Shown here piece by piece: positions 50,787 through 58,566 of a stretch of 64,000 nucleotides of DNA. Source of the stretch: Rhodococcus_F sp040656415 (GTDB taxonomy: Bacteria > Actinomycetota > Actinomycetes > Mycobacteriales > Mycobacteriaceae); the NCBI RefSeq assembly GCF_040656415.1, contig NZ_JBFAMC010000004.1:310001-374000 (forward strand). Reading direction: 5' to 3'. Numbering within the stretch: the stretch's first letter is position 1; every line of letters begins with the position of its first letter. The notes below the pieces were generated by a model that was given only the letters and a program-made list of their open reading frames with translations, was not told the DNA's origin and searched no databases. The translations under genes were made by a program, and so were the position numbers.

Positions 50787-51949
50787 CCCAGCATCCGGTC
50801 TGCTATCGCGGCCTGACGTGCGGCGATACGTACGGCGAAGTCCTGCGATGAAATCTTGTTGGTATCGAAATAGGGCAAATTACTGCGGATTTCGTCGAAC
50901 GGCACAACCTCGATATGGGGACCGTCGTCGGGAGTCAGTTCACGGGAGGTCCGTTGCCAGCGGAACTGAAGGTAGCCGCGGAGGTGGCCCACCGTTTCGA
51001 TCCAGTTGGCAATGCCCGGATTTCGCTCGCTGACGACGAGTCGGATGTTGCCGTCGGGATCTACCTGTGACTGTGAAACGTTCAGCGAAGTCTGGTGGTT
51101 GATGTAGTCGAGGGAGATGTACCACATGCTGCCCAGCTGAAATCCCTGGTAGGGCACGTCCGCTTTCGGAACGGTGATGACGATGGCCTCGTCTTCGGAG
51201 AGTTCGTAGTGCCCGACAGACGAGTATTGTGTGGCCAGCCCCCCGGGTGTCAGTCGCGGTTCGGTCATAGTATTCACCGGAAGGTTCAGGTAGAACCATT
51301 CCGGGAACTTGAGCCAGGTCTTCACCCTCGAGACGAGAGCCCTGCCCGCACGTGTGTAGCGTTTCTCGACCGACTCGCGGGTCAGTGGGTCGGGAGCCGT
51401 ACCCGCGGTGTCGGCGCGAGCGATCCGGATAGTGCCGCGTCGCTGGCTCCAGTCGCTGTACACCTCGCGGACCACCAGCTGTGACGAACCCGGCGCGAGC
51501 GTGAAGTAATTGCGAAGGCCCGGTTTCTGGTCGGGGCCGAACCGGACCTCGAAGGATCCGTCGGGCGCGATGTCGATCGCGCGGTCATCGAACGCCGAGA
51601 CGCTGCCGGGAACTTCTGCGGCCGTGTAGTTTCCGCTGAGGACCTGAAAGCTCAGATCCGCGGTAGTGCCTCGAACCCCAGTCACGACGTACTCGATGTC
51701 GTCGTTGATCCTCGCGCCGAAATACAGAGTGTCGGGGTTGTCGAGGCCCATCTTCATGTACGGTCCGGTGCCCGAGATGAACGTAGGGTGCGACCGTTCG
51801 GTGGCCCAGGCCGCGTGCGTGGTGGCGAGTACGCCACCGGCGAGGTACTGGTAGCCCTCGAGTAGGTCCTGTTCGGTGCGGATGTGGGGTGCGCTTTCGA
51901 TCAGTTTCTCGGCCTCGGCCATGGCGTCGGCAAATGAGTCGGTCAGCAC
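50783..51949 (-). CDS. DUF1214 protein (Rv3531c-like)
   Basis: DUF1214-containing protein of 388 residues, function unknown. Middle region: FFGARIND-like LYFGARINDDIEYVVTGVRGTTADLSFQVL, then GSFEVRFGPDQKPGLRNYFTLAPGSSQLVVREVYSDWSQRRGTIRIAR; DUF1214 is mainly beta-strand with the W-x-R feature. Later GFQLGSMWYISLDYINHQTSLNVSQSQVDPDGNIRLVVSERNPGIANWIETVGHLRGYLQFRW is strongly family-like. First gene of the operon, GTG 51949 with GAGGAG 6 nt upstream, behind a KstR-type box and a second palindrome. No membrane segment. A substrate-binding or non-redox lyase role has been suggested for such proteins but is not shown. Confidence 0.85.
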   Translation of the reverse strand: MLTDSFADAMAEAEKLIESAPHIRTEQDLLEGYQYLAGGVLATTHAAWATERSHPTFISGTGPYMKMGLDNPDTLYFGARINDDIEYVVTGVRGTTADLSFQVLSGNYTAAEVPGSVSAFDDRAIDIAPDGSFEVRFGPDQKPGLRNYFTLAPGSSQLVVREVYSDWSQRRGTIRIARADTAGTAPDPLTRESVEKRYTRAGRALVSRVKTWLKFPEWFYLNLPVNTMTEPRLTPGGLATQYSSVGHYELSEDEAIVITVPKADVPYQGFQLGSMWYISLDYINHQTSLNVSQSQVDPDGNIRLVVSERNPGIANWIETVGHLRGYLQFRWQRTSRELTPDDGPHIEVVPFDEIRSNLPYFDTNKISSQDFAVRIAARQAAIADRMLG

Positions 51950-51970
51950 GCCGTGCTCCTCACGATGGGT

Positions 51971-51986
51971 GGTACAAATATGTACC
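51971..51986. promoter_or_regulatory. Candidate IclR-protein operator 1
   Basis: GGTACAAATATGTACC is a 6+4+6 perfect inverted repeat 22 bp before the DUF1214 start and 57 bp before the IclR start. Nearly the same 16-mer, GGTCCAAATATGGACC, lies before cysD at 53036: same AAATAT centre, and the two arm changes compensate each other. An IclR-family gene is the local regulator. Confidence 0.6.
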
Positions 51987-52017
51987 TACATGGTAGAAAC
52001 GGTAGTGGAACTGACAA

Positions 52018-52031
52018 TAGAACGCGTTCTA
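52018..52031. promoter_or_regulatory. KstR-type box 1
   Basis: TAGAACGCGTTCTA is a perfect 14-bp palindrome that fits TnnAACnnGTTnnA, the operator of KstR, the TetR-family repressor of steroid catabolism in actinobacteria. It lies between the DUF1214 operon (69 bp) and the IclR gene (12 bp), 31 bp from operator 1. Confidence 0.8.
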
Positions 52032-52042
52032 AGGAGTGGTCA

Positions 52043-52966
52043 ATGGGGCACGACGACGAGAGGGCGGACAAGGTTCGAGGGCGCCGTTCGCCGCCCACTG
52101 AACGCGTCGTGCAGGTGCTCGATTTTCTGGTGGCGCGCAAGGAAGACCGATTCGGATTGTCGGAGCTGGCCCGGCATCTCGATATCAGCAAACCGACATG
52201 TCTGGGAATCCTGACCGAACTCGTACGCGGAGGCTATCTCGTCCGCGATCCGGCCACGAAGTCTTATGGGCTGGGACCTGCGCTGATCGCGGCAGGTCGC
52301 GCGGCTCAACAGGGCTTCGCTGCCGGGTCTGTCGCGCACGCGCATCTTGCTGCGCTGACCGACGAATTCACAACCACGTGCACGGCGTCGGCTGTGGTCG
52401 GCGACCGAATCGCCGTACTCGAACTGACCAGTCCACCCGGCGTGCGCACCGCCGTCAAGGTCGGCGAGATGTATCCGTTTGCACCGCCTGTCGGGCTGAT
52501 GTATGTGCTGTGGGACGGCGACGATGCGCTGCAATCATGGCTGCGGAGGGAACCGACCCTGCCGGTTCGCCTCGACCGGGAGCGCTTGCGCAAAGTCGTG
52601 GACCAATGCTCTCGCAGGGGATACCTCGTGGAAACCCTCACTCCAGTCGGGCAGCAGTTGCACACGCTCATGGCTGGGGTGGCGGCGCATCACCTGCCGC
52701 CGGAATTGCGTGCACTGCTCGGTGAGATGGTTTCCAGTCTGGGGGAGCGTGTGTACCTGGATGCGGAACATGCGGATTCGGCGGAGCCGCATCCGGTCAG
52801 TCTCATTGCCGCACCGACATACGACGCCGACGGACATCAGGCGATGGTTCTGACCTTGTATGTCGGTGCTGAACTCGGCTCCGCCGAAATCGCACGCAGA
52901 GGTAAGGCGCTCGCGGCGGCGGCAGATGCGATCACGGCAGAGGTGGGTGGGCGCAGGCCTCGTTGA
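52043..52966 (+). CDS. IclR family regulator
   Basis: IclR-type regulator of 307 residues. N-terminal winged helix: RVVQVLDFLVARKEDRFGLSELARHLDISKPTCLGILTELVRGGYLVRDPATKSYGLGPALIAAGRAA. C-terminal effector domain: LAALTDEFTTTCTASAVVGDRIAVLEL, VKVGEMYPFAPPVGLMYVLW, SRRGYLVETLTPVG. ATG 52043 follows AAGGAG. Divergent from the DUF1214 operon and 121 bp ahead of cysD; two copies of a shared 16-bp palindrome lie before these two targets. It also sits behind a KstR-type box, so it may itself be steroid-induced. Effector unknown. Confidence 0.9.
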   Translation: MGHDDERADKVRGRRSPPTERVVQVLDFLVARKEDRFGLSELARHLDISKPTCLGILTELVRGGYLVRDPATKSYGLGPALIAAGRAAQQGFAAGSVAHAHLAALTDEFTTTCTASAVVGDRIAVLELTSPPGVRTAVKVGEMYPFAPPVGLMYVLWDGDDALQSWLRREPTLPVRLDRERLRKVVDQCSRRGYLVETLTPVGQQLHTLMAGVAAHHLPPELRALLGEMVSSLGERVYLDAEHADSAEPHPVSLIAAPTYDADGHQAMVLTLYVGAELGSAEIARRGKALAAAADAITAEVGGRRPR

Positions 52967-52989
52967 CGAAATAGGCATTGACCAAAATC

Positions 52990-53003
52990 TGAAACACGTT
53001 CTA
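52990..53003. promoter_or_regulatory. KstR-type box 2, upstream of cysD
   Basis: TGAAACACGTTCTA fits TnnAACnnGTTnnA at all eight fixed positions. It lies 85 bp before the cysD start and 32 bp from the palindrome at 53036, the same order and nearly the same spacing as at the DUF1214 promoter. A TATTCT hexamer at its 3' edge (TATTGT at the other promoter) could be a -10 element. Confidence 0.75.
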
Positions 53004-53035
53004 TTCTCGGAAGCGTAATCATTTTCGACCGAAGG

Positions 53036-53051
53036 GGTCCAAATATGGACC
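53036..53051. promoter_or_regulatory. Candidate IclR-protein operator 2
   Basis: GGTCCAAATATGGACC, inverted arms GGTCCA/TGGACC with AATA between, 36 bp before cysD. It differs from the site at 51971 by one pair of compensating bases. Confidence 0.6.
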
Positions 53052-53061
53052 ACTAGCCGGT

Positions 53062-53091
53062 ATGACACTCGCACCGAGGAGTCGCCTATGA
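53062..53091 (+). other. Possible 9-codon upstream reading frame coupled to cysD
   Basis: An ATG at 53062 opens a frame of nine codons (MTLAPRSRL) whose TGA stop overlaps the cysD ATG as ATGA. The cysD Shine-Dalgarno (GAGGAG) lies inside it. It could couple or tune cysD translation, or be chance; it has no strong ribosome site of its own and no cysteine codons. Confidence 0.25.
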
Positions 53092-54014
53092 GTACATCGA
53101 CTACACCGCCCCTGTACGAGTTGTCTCACCTCGGCGCGCTCGAGGCTGAAGCCGTTCACATCTTCCGTGAGGTGGCCGCCACGTTCGAGCGTCCGGTACT
53201 GCTGTTCTCCGGTGGCAAGGACTCGGTGGTGATGTTGCACGTCGCGGCAAAGGCGTTCTGGCCCTCGCCGCTTCCGTTCGCGGTCATGCACGTCGATACC
53301 GGTCACAACTTCGACGAGGTCATCGAGTTCCGTGACCGCACAGTTGAACGCCTCGGCCTACGGCTGATCGTGTCGAGTGTCCAAGACGACATCGACGCAG
53401 GCCGAGTAAGCGAAGAGACGGGGCCGCACGCCAGTCGCAACAGACTTCAGACCACGGCGCTGTTACGGAGCATCAGGGACAACAAGTTCGACGCAGTCTT
53501 CGGCGGCGCCCGACGTGACGAGGAGAAGGCCAGGGCCAAGGAGAGGGTCTTCAGCTTTCGAGATGCAGACGGGCAGTGGGAGCCGCGGGCCCAACGACCC
53601 GAACTGTGGAGCCTGTACAACGGCCGGCATCGCAAGGGTGAGCACATCAGGGTGTTCCCACTGTCGAACTGGACCGAACTCGACGTCTGGCAGTACATCA
53701 GCGAGGAGCGAATCGAATTGCCCTCGTTGTATTACGCGCACCGCCGGCAGGTTGTGCCGCGCGACGGGATGCTGTTGGCACACACTCGGTTTCTCACGCT
53801 GCTTCCCGGGGATGAGCCCTACGAAGCGCTCGTACGGTTCCGGACAGTCGGCGATGCCACCTGCACGGGGTGCGTCGAATCGTCAGCAGAGAGCGCAGAG
53901 GCCGTAGTAACGGAGGTAGCGGCTAGCAGGCTGACCGAACGCGGCGCCACACGCGCTGACGACCGGATCTCCGAGGCCGGTATGGAAGACCGCAAGAAGG
54001 AAGGCTACTTCTGA
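53088..54014 (+). CDS. cysD: Sulfate adenylyltransferase subunit 2
   Basis: Catalytic ATP-sulfurylase subunit making adenylylsulfate (APS) from ATP and sulfate, 308 residues. It has the PP-loop VLLFSGGKDSVVMLHVAAKAFWP, MHVDTGHNFDEVIEFRD, NRLQTTALLRSIRDNKFDAVFGGARRDEEKARAKERVFSFRD and FPLSNWTELDVWQYISEERIELPSLYYAH, all diagnostic for CysD. The end DRISEAGMEDRKKEGYF is conserved. GAGGAG stands 6 nt before the ATG. One-base-shared TGATG overlap with cysNC. No cysH or sulfite reductase is near, so the product is probably meant for PAPS rather than for cysteine. Confidence 0.95.
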   Translation: MSTSTTPPLYELSHLGALEAEAVHIFREVAATFERPVLLFSGGKDSVVMLHVAAKAFWPSPLPFAVMHVDTGHNFDEVIEFRDRTVERLGLRLIVSSVQDDIDAGRVSEETGPHASRNRLQTTALLRSIRDNKFDAVFGGARRDEEKARAKERVFSFRDADGQWEPRAQRPELWSLYNGRHRKGEHIRVFPLSNWTELDVWQYISEERIELPSLYYAHRRQVVPRDGMLLAHTRFLTLLPGDEPYEALVRFRTVGDATCTGCVESSAESAEAVVTEVAASRLTERGATRADDRISEAGMEDRKKEGYF

Positions 54015-55858
54015 TGCCGCAGCTACTGCGCGTCGCGACAGCGGGCAGCGTCGACGACGGCAAGTCCACACTCATCGGCCGCTTGCTCTACGACTCGAAG
54101 GCGATCTTCGAGGACCAACTCGCGGCCGTGGAGCGTACGAGCCGTGAACGTGGAGACGAACACGCCGACCTTGCTCTGCTCACCGACGGCCTGCGTGCAG
54201 AGCGCGAACAGGGCATCACGATCGACGTTGCCCACCGCTACTTCGCAACTCCGAATCGCAAGTTCATCATCGCGGACACGCCAGGGCATGAGCAGTACAC
54301 GCGGAACATGGTGACCGGCGCCTCGACAGCGGACTTGGCGTTGATTCTCGTCGACGCCCGCAAGGGAATCCTCGAACAGACTCGGCGCCACGCTTTCATC
54401 GCCAGCCTTCTCGGAATTCCCCACCTCGTGCTGTGTGTCAACAAGATGGACCTCGTCGGGTGGTCCGAGGAGCGGTTCGAGGAGATCAAGGAGGAGTTCA
54501 GGCAATTCGCGATCAAGCTGGAGGTTCACGACCTGACGTTCATCCCGGTATCGGCACTACGCGGCGACAACATAGCGCAGCGGACGGTCAACATGCCCTG
54601 GTACGAGGGTGCATCACTGCTGCACTACCTCGAACAGGTGCATGTGGCATCCGATCGCAATCTCATCGATGCCCGGATCCCTGTTCAGTATGTGGTCCGT
54701 CCCGGGAAGCAGAGCGATCCCGCGCTGCACGACTTCCGCGGGTACGCAGGCACAGTCGCCAGTGGTGTGTTCAAGCCGGGCGACGAGGTGGTGGTGTTGC
54801 CGTCGGGATTCACCTCCACCATCAGCGCTATTTGGGGACCTGGCGGCACGGCCCTGAGCGAGGCTTTCGCACCGTCTGCGGTGGCCGTGCAACTGTCTGA
54901 TCATGTGGACGTCAGTCGCGGGGACATGCTGTGCCGCCCCAACAACCGTCCACTTGTCGGGCAGGAGCTCGACGCGATGGTCTGCTGGTTCAGTGAACGG
55001 TCCTCGTTGAAGCCGGATGCCCGCTATACGCTGCTGCACACCACTCGCGCTACCAAGGCGTCCGTGGTCCGACTGGACTACCGACTCGACGTCAACACGC
55101 TGCACCGCGACGAGACAGCGCGGTCGCTCTCACTCAACGAGATCGGGCGAATCCAGCTGAAGACGTCTCAACCGTTGATGTTCGACCCGTACCGCCGCAA
55201 TCACGCGACCGGCAGTTTCATTCTCGTCGACGAGTCGACGCACAATACGGTTGCTGCCGGCATGATTACTGGACCGACGCTCTCTCAGTCCAAGGTGGTG
55301 TGGCACACCGCGGCGATAACGCGGGAGGAGCGGGCCACCCGTGGGCGCACGGTCTGGTTGACCGGGCTTTCCGCCTCGGGAAAATCGACGGTCGCGGTGG
55401 AACTCGAGCGGCGCTTGGTCGCATCCGGTGTACCCGCCTACCGTCTCGATGGAGACAATCTGAGGCACGGTCTCAACTCGGACCTGGGGTTCGGCGCGGA
55501 GGACCGCGCGGAGAACGTGCGACGAGTCGGCGCGGTTGCGCAACTACTTGCAGACTCCGGCGTGACCGCAATCGCGTCGCTGATCAGCCCGTACCGTGCG
55601 GACCGGGATCGCGTGCGGGAAGAGCATCGCGCCGCGGGTCTCGAATTCCTCGAGGTGTTCGTCGACACGCCACTGGAGCAGTGCGAGGCGCGGGATCCCA
55701 AAGGAATGTACGCAAAAGCCCGAGCGGGCGAGATCACCGGGTTCACCGGGGTGGACGACCCGTACGAGGCCCCTGACAACGCTGAACTGGTGCTTCGGCC
55801 TGAGGACGGCACGCCGACCGAACAGGCCGCGAAAATTATGGAATTGTTTGAGACGTGA
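54014..55858 (+). CDS. cysNC: Bifunctional sulfate adenylyltransferase subunit 1 / APS kinase
   Basis: Fusion of 614 residues. CysN GTPase part: ATAGSVDDGKSTLIGRLLYDSK (P-loop), GITIDVAHRYFATPNRKFIIADTPGHEQYTRNMVTGAS (G2, G3), LVLCVNKMDLVGW (G4), then elongation-factor-like beta barrels. CysC part from about residue 437: GRTVWLTGLSASGKSTVAVELERRL (P-loop), YRLDGDNLRHGLNSDLGF and FVDTPLEQCEARDPKGMYAKARAGEITGFTGVDDPYE. Together with CysD it makes APS and phosphorylates it to PAPS. GTGA overlap with the CysQ-type gene. The domain pair is common in actinobacteria; the KstR-type control is not. Confidence 0.95.
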   Translation: MPQLLRVATAGSVDDGKSTLIGRLLYDSKAIFEDQLAAVERTSRERGDEHADLALLTDGLRAEREQGITIDVAHRYFATPNRKFIIADTPGHEQYTRNMVTGASTADLALILVDARKGILEQTRRHAFIASLLGIPHLVLCVNKMDLVGWSEERFEEIKEEFRQFAIKLEVHDLTFIPVSALRGDNIAQRTVNMPWYEGASLLHYLEQVHVASDRNLIDARIPVQYVVRPGKQSDPALHDFRGYAGTVASGVFKPGDEVVVLPSGFTSTISAIWGPGGTALSEAFAPSAVAVQLSDHVDVSRGDMLCRPNNRPLVGQELDAMVCWFSERSSLKPDARYTLLHTTRATKASVVRLDYRLDVNTLHRDETARSLSLNEIGRIQLKTSQPLMFDPYRRNHATGSFILVDESTHNTVAAGMITGPTLSQSKVVWHTAAITREERATRGRTVWLTGLSASGKSTVAVELERRLVASGVPAYRLDGDNLRHGLNSDLGFGAEDRAENVRRVGAVAQLLADSGVTAIASLISPYRADRDRVREEHRAAGLEFLEVFVDTPLEQCEARDPKGMYAKARAGEITGFTGVDDPYEAPDNAELVLRPEDGTPTEQAAKIMELFET

Positions 55859-56982
55859 CTTCTGATGCACGACTCGCTGCCGACATCGCGTCCGGTGCCG
55901 GAGCCCTGCTTCTGGATATCCGGGACGCAGGGCTGGGATCCGATGCGCGTGAGCTCGGTAGGCGTGGCGACGTCGCCGCCGACGCATACATTCTCGGCAA
56001 ACTTTTCGCGGAACGTCCCGACGATGCGATCCTTTCCGAGGAGTCCACCGATGACCGCGCACGGCTGGAGAGTTCGCGAGTGTGGATCATCGACCCCCTC
56101 GACGGTTCGAGGGAATACGCGATACCGGGGCGCTCGGACTGGGCGGTACACATTGCGCTGTGGGAACGCGGTCGCGGCATCACCGCCGCTGCGGTCGCGC
56201 AACCCGCGTTGGGTGCCGTCTACGCCAGCGATGACGACTCTCACGCCGTGCATGCCGCGGCGATTCCTGCGCGTCCGCGCATCGTGGTGAGCGAGAGTAG
56301 ACCGCCCGACTTCATCGGCGCCGTCGCGACCGCGGTCGGGGCCGAGGTCTCGACCATGGGTTCGGCAGGCGCGAAGGCGATGGCCGTGCTGCGCGGCGAC
56401 GTCGATGCCTACGTCCATTCCGGTGGACAGTGGGAATGGGACTCGGCGGCGCCGGTGGGTGTTGCCACGGCTGCTGGACTCCACTGTTCGCGAATTGATG
56501 GAAGTCCCATGAGCTACAACGAATCACACCCCTATCTCCCTGATCTTCTGATCTGCCGACCCGAGTTGGCGGAGCCCCTGCTCGAGGCTATTGCCGAGCA
56601 CGCCGGCGACGCGGCCGACACGGGGCGCGTCGCGATGGCCCGCGCATACATCGATGCGCTCGTGAGCCACGACGCAACCAAGGTGCGTCTCGCCGAGAAT
56701 GCGTGGCGGGTTGAGAACGGCAGGCGTACTGGTGAGTCAGGGCAGTTCATTCGGGACGAACTCGAGAACGGTCCGCAGTACCAGGCCATTCAGGCCGTGC
56801 GTGAACTCTCGTTCCATGAATGGGGCGAGAACGTGGTGGCCCGATTCCTGCTCGATCTCGGGTCGACGCCGAGCGACGTCACGTCGGTTCGGATCACGGA
56901 GCATTTCATGATTCCGGCGGGGGAGATCGAGTCTGTCATGGCCATCATCGAACCGTCTGCCGCTAGCGACAAGGAGAGCTGA
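55855..56982 (+). CDS. CysQ-type PAP phosphatase fused to an NTF2-like domain
   Basis: Product of 375 residues with two parts. Residues 1-250 are a CysQ/inositol-phosphatase domain: ILSEESTDDRARLESSRVWIIDPLDGSREYAIPGRSDWAVHIALWE (DPLDGS metal motif) and GGQWEWDSAAPVGVATAAGLHCSRIDG (WxxDxAAP). It should remove the 3' phosphate from PAP, the by-product of sulfotransferases. Residues 255-375 (VAMARAYIDALVSHDATKVRL, QFIRDELENGPQYQAIQAVRELSFHEWGENVVARFLLDLG, ITEHFMIPAGEIESVMAIIE) form a second domain resembling SnoaL/NTF2-like (DUF8021-type) units, not found in plain CysQ. There is no frameshift or stop between them. GTGA overlap with cysNC and TGATG overlap with the next gene. Confidence 0.85.
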   Translation: MTSDARLAADIASGAGALLLDIRDAGLGSDARELGRRGDVAADAYILGKLFAERPDDAILSEESTDDRARLESSRVWIIDPLDGSREYAIPGRSDWAVHIALWERGRGITAAAVAQPALGAVYASDDDSHAVHAAAIPARPRIVVSESRPPDFIGAVATAVGAEVSTMGSAGAKAMAVLRGDVDAYVHSGGQWEWDSAAPVGVATAAGLHCSRIDGSPMSYNESHPYLPDLLICRPELAEPLLEAIAEHAGDAADTGRVAMARAYIDALVSHDATKVRLAENAWRVENGRRTGESGQFIRDELENGPQYQAIQAVRELSFHEWGENVVARFLLDLGSTPSDVTSVRITEHFMIPAGEIESVMAIIEPSAASDKES

Positions 56983-57383
56983 TGACACCGGATCAACTGA
57001 TCACCCAATTCTGTGCCGAGTGGGCCGAGCCGGATCCGGCGAAGATCGCGGAGTATTTCGCGGAAGATGCCGTGTATCACAATATTCCGATGGATCCAGT
57101 CGCAGGTCGTGAGGCGATCCGTGAGTTCATCACAGGGTTCATCTCGGCGTTCGGCGGTATCGACTTTCGGGTGCTGCGGCAGGTCGCCGGCGGCGGGTTG
57201 GGTACCGACGCCGAGCAGTCGAGCGGTGTGGTGATGAATGAACGGATAGACGTATTGAATCTGGGTGAGAAGGTCGTCGAACTGCCGGTCGTCGGCGTAT
57301 TCGAGATCACCGACGGGAAGATCACGAATTGGCGCGACTACTTCGACATGGCTCCGATCCGGTCCGTAATGGGTGGGGAATAG
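56982..57383 (+). CDS. Limonene/cholesterol-epoxide hydrolase-like protein
   Basis: NTF2-fold protein of 133 residues of the limonene-1,2-epoxide hydrolase family. The start LITQFCAEWAEPDPAKIAEYFAEDAVYHNIPMDPVAGREAIREFITGF is typical, and the catalytic set is intact: NERIDVL (Arg and Asp) and ITNWRDYFDM (second Asp). Mycobacterial EphG (Rv2740) of this family opens sterol epoxides, which fits steroid control of this locus. Last gene of the cysD operon, joined by a one-base overlap to the CysQ fusion. It may hydrate an epoxide or act in a different elimination. Confidence 0.85.
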   Translation: MTPDQLITQFCAEWAEPDPAKIAEYFAEDAVYHNIPMDPVAGREAIREFITGFISAFGGIDFRVLRQVAGGGLGTDAEQSSGVVMNERIDVLNLGEKVVELPVVGVFEITDGKITNWRDYFDMAPIRSVMGGE

Positions 57384-57496
57384 TCAGAGAGACACTGCGT
57401 TCGATCAAGTTCCACAGGTGGATGCGGCAACAGGCAGCGAACTGAGGCGCTGCGTCCGAGGCTCGATGGAATCCTGACGACACTCCGGCTAAATGT

Positions 57497-57512
57497 TGAC
57501 GTCAATTTCAAG
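57497..57512. promoter_or_regulatory. Candidate TetR operator upstream of the PTE-like gene
   Basis: TGACGTCAATTTCAAG matches 13 of 16 bases to TGACGCCAACTTCAAC, the reverse complement of the site at 59399 before the MFS gene. It is 60 bp before the hydrolase start; the TetR gene lies between the two targets. Confidence 0.5.
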
Positions 57513-57572
57513 TTGGCCCTACCCTTACCCGAGGATTATGACGACAGTCACACCCGGAGAGGGCAAGCCTTC

Positions 57573-58565
57573 ATGACCCAGATCAACACTGTCCGCGGTC
57601 CGATCGACAGTGCGGAACTCGGACGCACCTACATGCATGAGCACGTGTTCGTGCTGACGCCGGACGTGCAACAGAATTATCCGGACGAGTGGGGGAGCGA
57701 GGAGGAGCGGGTCTCGGACGCGGTGGCGAAGTTGCGGGCGCTCTCCGAGCAAGGTGTCCGAACAATCATCGACCCGACCGTGGTCGGTCTCGGCCGCTAC
57801 ATTCCGCGCATTCAGAAGGTCGCCGAACAGCTACCTGAATTGAATATCGTTGCGGCAACCGGGCTGTACACCTTTGACGATGTGCCCTTCTTCTTTCACT
57901 ATCGAGGTCCTGCGCTCGACGCCGTGGTCGGCGCGAAGGTTCCCGACCCCATGGTCGACATGTTCGTGAAAGACATCGAGGAGGGAATCGCCGACACGGG
58001 TGTTCGCGCGGGGTTGTTGAAGTGCGCGATCGACGAGAAAGGGGCGACGCCGGGGGTCGAGCGGGTGATGCGGGCGATCGCGGCGGCACACTTGCGTACC
58101 GGGATACCGATCACCGTTCACACCCATCCCGGCAGTGAGACAGGCCTGCACGTCAAGCGTGTGATGTGCGACGAAGAAGGGGTGCGACCTGACCGGATCG
58201 TGCTCGGGCACAGCGGCGACAGCACCGACGTGGAGCATCTGACCAAACTGGCCGAGGCTGGTTTCATCCTCGGGATGGACAGGTTCGGGATCAACCTCGA
58301 CACGACGTTCGAAGCGCGCGCCGAGACGCTCATCGAGATGTGCCGTCGAGGATTCGCCGGTCAGATGGTGTTGTCTCAGGACGCCTCCTGCTATATCGAC
58401 TGGATCGATCCCAACGTGATGGCGGCACTGCCGCAGTGGCACTACCTCCACATCGAGAACGACGTGCTTCCCTACGTCAGAGAGCGAGGTGTGACCGAGA
58501 AGATGATCACCGAAATGCTGGTGGAGGCGCCTCGAAGATACTTCGAGAAGGTTGACGTTCACTGA
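57573..58565 (+). CDS. Phosphotriesterase-family metallohydrolase
   Basis: Binuclear-metal TIM-barrel hydrolase of 330 residues. Metal ligands appear in order: GRTYMHEHVFVL (HxH), GLLKCAIDEKG (bridging lysine), PITVHTHPGSETG (His), DRIVLGHSGDSTD (His) and GQMVLSQDASCYIDW (Asp). Family members are phosphotriesterases, lactonases or unknown hydrolases; YTFDDVPFFFHYRG lacks clear phosphotriesterase-specific features, so a lactonase-like activity is more likely. ATG 57573 follows GGAGAGGG. Adjacent TetR gene starts one base after the stop. Confidence 0.85.
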   Translation: MTQINTVRGPIDSAELGRTYMHEHVFVLTPDVQQNYPDEWGSEEERVSDAVAKLRALSEQGVRTIIDPTVVGLGRYIPRIQKVAEQLPELNIVAATGLYTFDDVPFFFHYRGPALDAVVGAKVPDPMVDMFVKDIEEGIADTGVRAGLLKCAIDEKGATPGVERVMRAIAAAHLRTGIPITVHTHPGSETGLHVKRVMCDEEGVRPDRIVLGHSGDSTDVEHLTKLAEAGFILGMDRFGINLDTTFEARAETLIEMCRRGFAGQMVLSQDASCYIDWIDPNVMAALPQWHYLHIENDVLPYVRERGVTEKMITEMLVEAPRRYFEKVDVH

Positions 58566-58566
58566 C

